Positions 39,474 to 43,056 of a stretch of 43,056 nucleotides of DNA are shown here, one piece after another; the stretch's first letter is position 1; every line of letters starts with the position of its first letter. A program made the translations under genes and the position numbers. The notes beneath the pieces were generated by a model. That model did not search any database, was not told the origin of the DNA, and saw only the letters and a program-made list of their open reading frames with translations. The stretch covers positions 1-43,056 of the forward strand of contig NZ_CAJKOX010000037.1 in NCBI RefSeq assembly GCF_905201705.1. The letters run 5' to 3'. The stretch is from an uncultured Marvinbryantia sp. GTDB taxonomy: Bacteria > Bacillota > Clostridia > Lachnospirales > Lachnospiraceae.

Positions 39474-40568
39474 ATGAAATTATCTCTTGCCGCAAATATC
39501 AGCAAATTACGAAAAGAACATTCCATGACACAGGAACAGCTGGCGGAGGCATTGGGCGTCACCTTTGCTTCTGTCTCAAAATGGGAGCGTGGCGTAGCGA
39601 CACCGGAGTTAAATCTGATTGCGGAAATGGCGGATTTGTTTGAGGTATCCATTGATGCGCTGATAGGATATCAGTTCCGGAACAACGACAGACAAAATGT
39701 GATCGCAAGATTAAAGCAGTATCTCCACGACAGAAGCAGCGAAGATGTTTACGCAGATATTGAAAAATCGCTGCAGCGCTATCCGAATTGTTTTGAGATA
39801 GCCTATTACAGCGCGCGGATATATCGTGTAAGAGGTCTTTGTCAGAATAAACCCGAATACTCCAGAAGAGCACTTGCTCTGTATCAACGTGCGTGTATGA
39901 TGATTGGACAGAATACCGACCCGGAGGTCAGCGAAATCTCTGTCCGCAATGAAATGGCAGATATTTACCTTACGCTTGGTGAATACGATAAATGTCTGGA
40001 AATATTGAAACAGTACAATCCCTGCCGCTTAAATCATCCGCTTATCGGGCAGACATTGGCATCCGCATGCGATGACCCGAAAGGAGCTTTGCCGTATTTA
40101 TCAATGGCGCTGCTCGACTTAACCAGAACGCATATGTCAATCGTTACGGGATATCTCAATGTCTATTGTAAAACCGGGAATTATCAGGACGCACTGCTTC
40201 TTGTGGACTGGGCGCTTGCATTCTACCCCGGACTGCGGGTTCCCGGAAAACGAAGCTACATGGACAAAAGTGAAGCCATTCTCTGGGCAGTCCGGGCGGA
40301 GGTCCTATTGTCACTTAATAAAAAAGAGGATGCCATAAACAGTCTCCGTCAGGCAAAAACGATTGCGCTGCTGTTTGACGAAGCGCCCAGCTATGACGCA
40401 TCAAACATTCGCTTTTTCTCCTGCGGGACACCTGCAACCGCTTTCGATGATTTAGGAGAAACTGCAATCATCGGGATTGACAATCTCATAGCAAAACATG
40501 AAAAAAACGAATTATCTGATTTATGGAGGAGGGTCAAAGATGAATCACAAACACAAATCTGCCAGTAA
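39474..40568 (+). CDS. XRE-family regulator with TPR-like domain
   Basis: A 364-residue protein. Residues 6-62 are a Cro/CI helix-turn-helix (ISKLRKEHSMTQEQLAEAL, VTFASVSKWERG). Residues about 70-340 are helical repeats resembling TPRs (PNCFEIAYYSARIYRVRG, EMADIYLTLGEYDKCLEIL, GYLNVYCKTGNYQDALLLVDWAL), as in peptide- or metabolite-sensing regulators. GGAGGA precedes the ATG. It overlaps the ABC exporter by 29 bases, so it probably controls this exporter. The inverted repeat at 39363-39387 may be its operator. Confidence 0.88.
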   Translation: MKLSLAANISKLRKEHSMTQEQLAEALGVTFASVSKWERGVATPELNLIAEMADLFEVSIDALIGYQFRNNDRQNVIARLKQYLHDRSSEDVYADIEKSLQRYPNCFEIAYYSARIYRVRGLCQNKPEYSRRALALYQRACMMIGQNTDPEVSEISVRNEMADIYLTLGEYDKCLEILKQYNPCRLNHPLIGQTLASACDDPKGALPYLSMALLDLTRTHMSIVTGYLNVYCKTGNYQDALLLVDWALAFYPGLRVPGKRSYMDKSEAILWAVRAEVLLSLNKKEDAINSLRQAKTIALLFDEAPSYDASNIRFFSCGTPATAFDDLGETAIIGIDNLIAKHEKNELSDLWRRVKDESQTQICQ

Positions 40569-42261
40569 AAAATATATCGCCCAGTTTTACAAAAAGAATC
40601 ATGCTTCCTTTTTGATTGCCCTGATTTCCTCACTGCTGACTGCCGCTCTCAACCTCTGGATTGCATGGATGCTGCAGCAGATGGTTGATTTTGTATCGGG
40701 TGTTTCCGGCGCTTTTGGGTTGCCTGTTTTAGTCTGGTACGTTGTCAGCGTGGTCGCAGCGATTCTTCTTCTGAAAGCAATGAGTTACTTTTCCCGGCCG
40801 CATTTTATGGAAAAGGCGATGAGACAATATAAAGATTATGCATTCCATAAGCTGACCCAGAAGAACATTTCCGCATTTTATGTTGAAAATACCGCGAATT
40901 ACATATCTGCATTTTCCAATGATGCCGCGACCGTTGAGAATGGTTATTTGGATATGCAATTCAACATTTTGTCTAATATTATCATGCTGACCGGTGCATT
41001 ACTGATGATGCTTATGTATCATCCGCTGATGACAGTTATCGCCTGCGCATTTTTCCTGCTGCCCATCGGCGTATCCTATATCACAGGGAACCGCATGGAA
41101 ACAGTGGAAAGAAACATATCCGAGAAAAACAGTAAGTTAATTGCCACATTAAAAGACAGCCTGAGCGGTTTCTCTATAATCAAAAGCTTCAAGGCGGAAA
41201 ATGCCATCTTTGATTTGTTTGCACATAACAACACCGCCGCAGAACAAGCCAAATGTAAGAAGCGGAAGCTGGTAACGGTCATCGGCTGTCTGGCAAGCGT
41301 GGCAGGGATTACCGCACAGCTCGGAACGTTTTTAGCCGGTGCCTGGCTCGCTTCATCCGGTCAGGATATCACACCGGGCATACTGATTGCTTTTATTAAT
41401 CTGACAGCTTATGTGATTCAGCCAATCCAGGAATTGCCGGAACAGCTCGCATCGAGAAAAGCGGCAATCGCACTGATTGACAAACTCGCTGATTCTCTGG
41501 AAGGCAATGTACGTGATGAAGGTATGCACATTCCAAATCAGTTAAACACCGGGATTACGATGAAAAATGTTACGTTTGGTTATGATGCAGAATGTGATGT
41601 TCTGCACAATATCAGCACTGCCTTCGATGCCGGGAAAAAATACGCAATCGTGGGAACCTCCGGCAGCGGAAAATCTACGCTTCTGAATTTGCTTATGGCG
41701 AGTCACGGAAACTACTCCGGACAAATCTGCTATGACGGACAGGAAGTAAAGGACATCAGCAGTGAATCGCTGTATGACATCGTTTCGATGATTCAGCAGA
41801 ATGTCTTTATTTTCAACGCCTCTATCCGCGATAATATCACGATGTTCCATGAGTTTCCGGCGGCGGAGGTGGAGCGGGCAATCGAGCTTTCCGGCCTGTC
41901 AAAACTGATAAAGGAGCGTGGTGAGGACTATCTCTGCGGAGAGAATGGCAGCGGATTGTCCGGCGGCGAAAAACAGCGTATCTCCATTGCACGCAGCCTG
42001 CTCAAAAAGACAAAGGTGCTTCTTGTTGACGAGGCAACCGCAGCCCTGGACGCCGAAACCGCCTGTCAGGTATCAAGTGCGATTCTCGGACTGGAAGGTG
42101 TAACGGGCATCGTGGTTACGCACGCCCTTAATGAGACTCTGCTCAGACAATACGATGGCATTATTACGCTGAAAAATGGCTCGATTGTTGAATCGGGAAC
42201 TTTCGATGAACTGATTGCAGAGAAAGGATATTTCTATTCGCTGTTTACGATTTCCCAGTGA
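40540..42261 (+). CDS. ABC exporter (fused permease and ATPase)
   Basis: A 573-residue half-transporter. About six membrane helices fill residues 20-310; the ATPase domain follows with GTSGSGKST (Walker A), LSGGEKQRISIARSL (signature), VLLVDEATAALDAET (Walker B) and VTHALN (H-loop). Such exporters move drugs, peptides or lipids; as a half-transporter it must dimerise. The ATG at 40540 is six bases after GGAGGG; an earlier ATG at 40498 lacks such a site. It overlaps the XRE-TPR regulator, which suggests the regulator senses its substrate. Confidence 0.94.
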   Translation: MNHKHKSASKKYIAQFYKKNHASFLIALISSLLTAALNLWIAWMLQQMVDFVSGVSGAFGLPVLVWYVVSVVAAILLLKAMSYFSRPHFMEKAMRQYKDYAFHKLTQKNISAFYVENTANYISAFSNDAATVENGYLDMQFNILSNIIMLTGALLMMLMYHPLMTVIACAFFLLPIGVSYITGNRMETVERNISEKNSKLIATLKDSLSGFSIIKSFKAENAIFDLFAHNNTAAEQAKCKKRKLVTVIGCLASVAGITAQLGTFLAGAWLASSGQDITPGILIAFINLTAYVIQPIQELPEQLASRKAAIALIDKLADSLEGNVRDEGMHIPNQLNTGITMKNVTFGYDAECDVLHNISTAFDAGKKYAIVGTSGSGKSTLLNLLMASHGNYSGQICYDGQEVKDISSESLYDIVSMIQQNVFIFNASIRDNITMFHEFPAAEVERAIELSGLSKLIKERGEDYLCGENGSGLSGGEKQRISIARSLLKKTKVLLVDEATAALDAETACQVSSAILGLEGVTGIVVTHALNETLLRQYDGIITLKNGSIVESGTFDELIAEKGYFYSLFTISQ

Positions 42262-42273
42262 TGCTCCGTCCAT

Positions 42274-42339
42274 GAGCCATCCTGGTCAGCCTGGTCAGTA
42301 CCTTGGTTAGTATCCTGGTCACTACTGCTAACCAGGCTC
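42274..42339 (+). terminator. Imperfect hairpin with internal CCTGGTCA repeats
   Basis: GAGCC..CTGGT.AG and CT.ACCAG.GGCTC form the outer stem after the exporter stop. Inside it CCTGGTCA occurs three times, plus a CCTTGGTTA variant. No T-run follows. A second GC-rich hairpin (GCCGGGGAC / GTCCCCGGC) lies at 42379-42400. The rest of 42262-42456 is featureless. Confidence 0.35.
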
Positions 42340-42378
42340 TTAAACATAACCATAATATCCTCTCGTTAATTGTATGAT

Positions 42379-42400
42379 GCCGGGGACAAAAGTCCCCGGC
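42379..42400. terminator. Strong GC-rich hairpin, no T-run
   Basis: GCCGGGGAC and GTCCCCGGC are a perfect nine-base stem around AAAA in the gap between convergent genes. It lacks a T-run in either direction but may act as a weak bidirectional terminator. Confidence 0.4.
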
Positions 42401-42456
42401 TATGACGCCTGCGGATTGCAGCACGCAGATAGTTTCTTCATGGTCTCTTTTTTTGC

Positions 42457-42783
42457 TTACAGCAGCTCCTTTACCGCCAGCGCGTCCGCACATGCCTGGC
42501 AGTCGCAGTAAAGCGCACCCTTTGCTTTGATGTCCTGGGCGTGCGCAAGAACAGCTCCGGTCTTTTCTCCGAATACCTTTGCGCCCATATCGGAACCGGC
42601 AAAGGCAATCAGACCATCAATGGGCGTAACATCCGCATCAATCTCCGCAATAAGCGCTTCCTTTGCCGCGGCTTCTTTTTCGGTTCCCACAGCGTCCAGA
42701 TACGCCTGTCCCGCAGCCTTCAGCTCTGCGCAGCAGGAAGGCGCGCTGATCATATCCTGTATCTTTTTGATTACTTCACTCAT
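42457..42783 (-). CDS. Small conserved Cys-containing protein (often labelled Hsp90)
   Basis: A 108-residue protein with SCCAEL near the start, an acidic middle with DADVTPIDGLIAFAGSD, and a CDCQAC end. I recall close relatives in Lachnospiraceae that databases label molecular chaperone Hsp90, a label unsupported here: at 108 residues there is no ATPase domain. The Cys pairs suggest metal or redox function. AAGGAGG precedes the ATG at 42783. An extended -10 (TGGTATGAT) is at about 42829-42837 on the minus strand. Confidence 0.8.
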   Translation of the reverse strand: MSEVIKKIQDMISAPSCCAELKAAGQAYLDAVGTEKEAAAKEALIAEIDADVTPIDGLIAFAGSDMGAKVFGEKTGAVLAHAQDIKAKGALYCDCQACADALAVKELL

Positions 42784-42895
42784 TTTGGTACCTCCTTCTG
42801 AAATAAAATGATATCTACAGCCGTTTTTATCATACCACAATTTATATAAAATGGAAAGATTTTCTCCTGCTGTTTTCGCCTTAGATCTGGACTTC

Positions 42896-43040
42896 GGTTA
42901 CTGTTCACGCCAGCCTCAAACACTTGCTGTTTGAGGCGTAAGAAGTGATTCAAGTGTGAGCAAATCCCATTCGCGAAGCGAATTCTAAATGGATTTGCGA
43001 AGGTTACTGTGAACGGAGTGAACCAATGTCATTTAGTTAA
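42896..43040. repeat. Long copy of the window-edge repeat
   Basis: The element starts GGTTACTGTTCACG and ends GGTTACTGTGAAC..GTGAACC plus ATGTCATTTAGTTAA. It holds nested stems: GCCTCAAACA/TGTTTGAGGC (42913-42937), ATTCGCGAAGCGAAT, and CAAATCC/GGATTTG around it. No open frame. Parts recur at 27-95 (inverted), 8131 and 16005, so it is a multicopy palindromic element of the REP or MITE kind. Confidence 0.75.
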
Positions 43041-43056
43041 GGCAATTGAAAAAGAT

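Overview
The window looks like chromosomal DNA of a spore-forming anaerobe of the Lachnospiraceae (Bacillota, Clostridia). The basis is the sporulation genes spoIIGA, sigE, sigG and a ylmC/ymxH-type gene, strong GGAGG ribosome binding sites, SigA-type promoters, two TPP riboswitches, and several small or unknown families that I associate with Lachnospiraceae (DUF6472-, DUF5716- and DUF5717-like proteins, and the short protein often mislabelled Hsp90). The assignment rests on recognised families; no search was run. No rRNA, tRNA, CRISPR array, phage or insertion sequence was seen. The two ends carry inverted copies of one short repeat (27-65 and 43002-43040, 37 of 39 bases matching), so this may be a whole contig that broke at a multicopy repeat.

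Layout. 0.1-4.4 kb: SGNH hydrolase, then a minus-strand group (membrane protein, M19 dipeptidase, DUF6472-like protein, YkgJ-type cysteine-cluster protein, DMT permease). 4.6-6.8 kb: a lipoprotein with zinc-finger-like Cys/His clusters, a ThiT thiamine transporter under a TPP riboswitch, and an HD hydrolase. 6.8-10 kb: lysA divergent from a LysR regulator, which is followed by a small membrane protein and a HAD hydrolase. 10-20.3 kb: small XRE protein, purA, a TPP-riboswitch-controlled thiC-thiM-thiE-thiD operon, a Uma2-family protein, purB and purF. 20.4-22.9 kb: an amino-acid ABC importer whose binding protein appears circularly permuted. 22.9-28.9 kb: nrdR followed by three genes of unknown function, of which one looks like a degenerate Hsp70, one is a 1178-residue Ig/alpha-solenoid protein and one is a small TPR-like protein. 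29-37.7 kb: the sporulation block spoIIGA-sigE ... sigG-ylmC, interrupted by a HelD-type helicase, a CarD regulator, a small membrane protein and a GT51 transglycosylase. 37.8-43 kb: a DUF1810-dehydroquinase fusion, an XRE-TPR regulator with an ABC exporter, and a small conserved Cys-rich protein.

How the genes fit together. ThiC makes HMP-P from the purine intermediate AIR, ThiD phosphorylates it, ThiM salvages hydroxyethylthiazole and ThiE joins the halves. No thiazole-synthesis genes are here, and ThiT imports ready-made thiamine. PurF, PurB and PurA are steps of purine synthesis. SpoIIGA processes pro-SigE in the mother cell and SigG acts in the forespore. HelD and CarD both act on RNA polymerase in their known families, so 29-38 kb is rich in transcription-machinery genes.

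The most notable observations are: (1) a spoIIGA promoter with an apparent Spo0A box and a 21-bp spacer whose -10 lies at the edge of the loop of a perfect 15-bp terminator-like inverted repeat, with the gene's ribosome binding site in the 3' arm; (2) a circularly permuted periplasmic-binding-protein fold; (3) a HelD helicase carrying a C-terminal domain that resembles the N-terminal beta-domain of GH31 glycosidases; (4) the Hsp70-like/solenoid/TPR gene trio; and (5) repeated in-frame minisatellites and stop-loss-like fusions across the locus.
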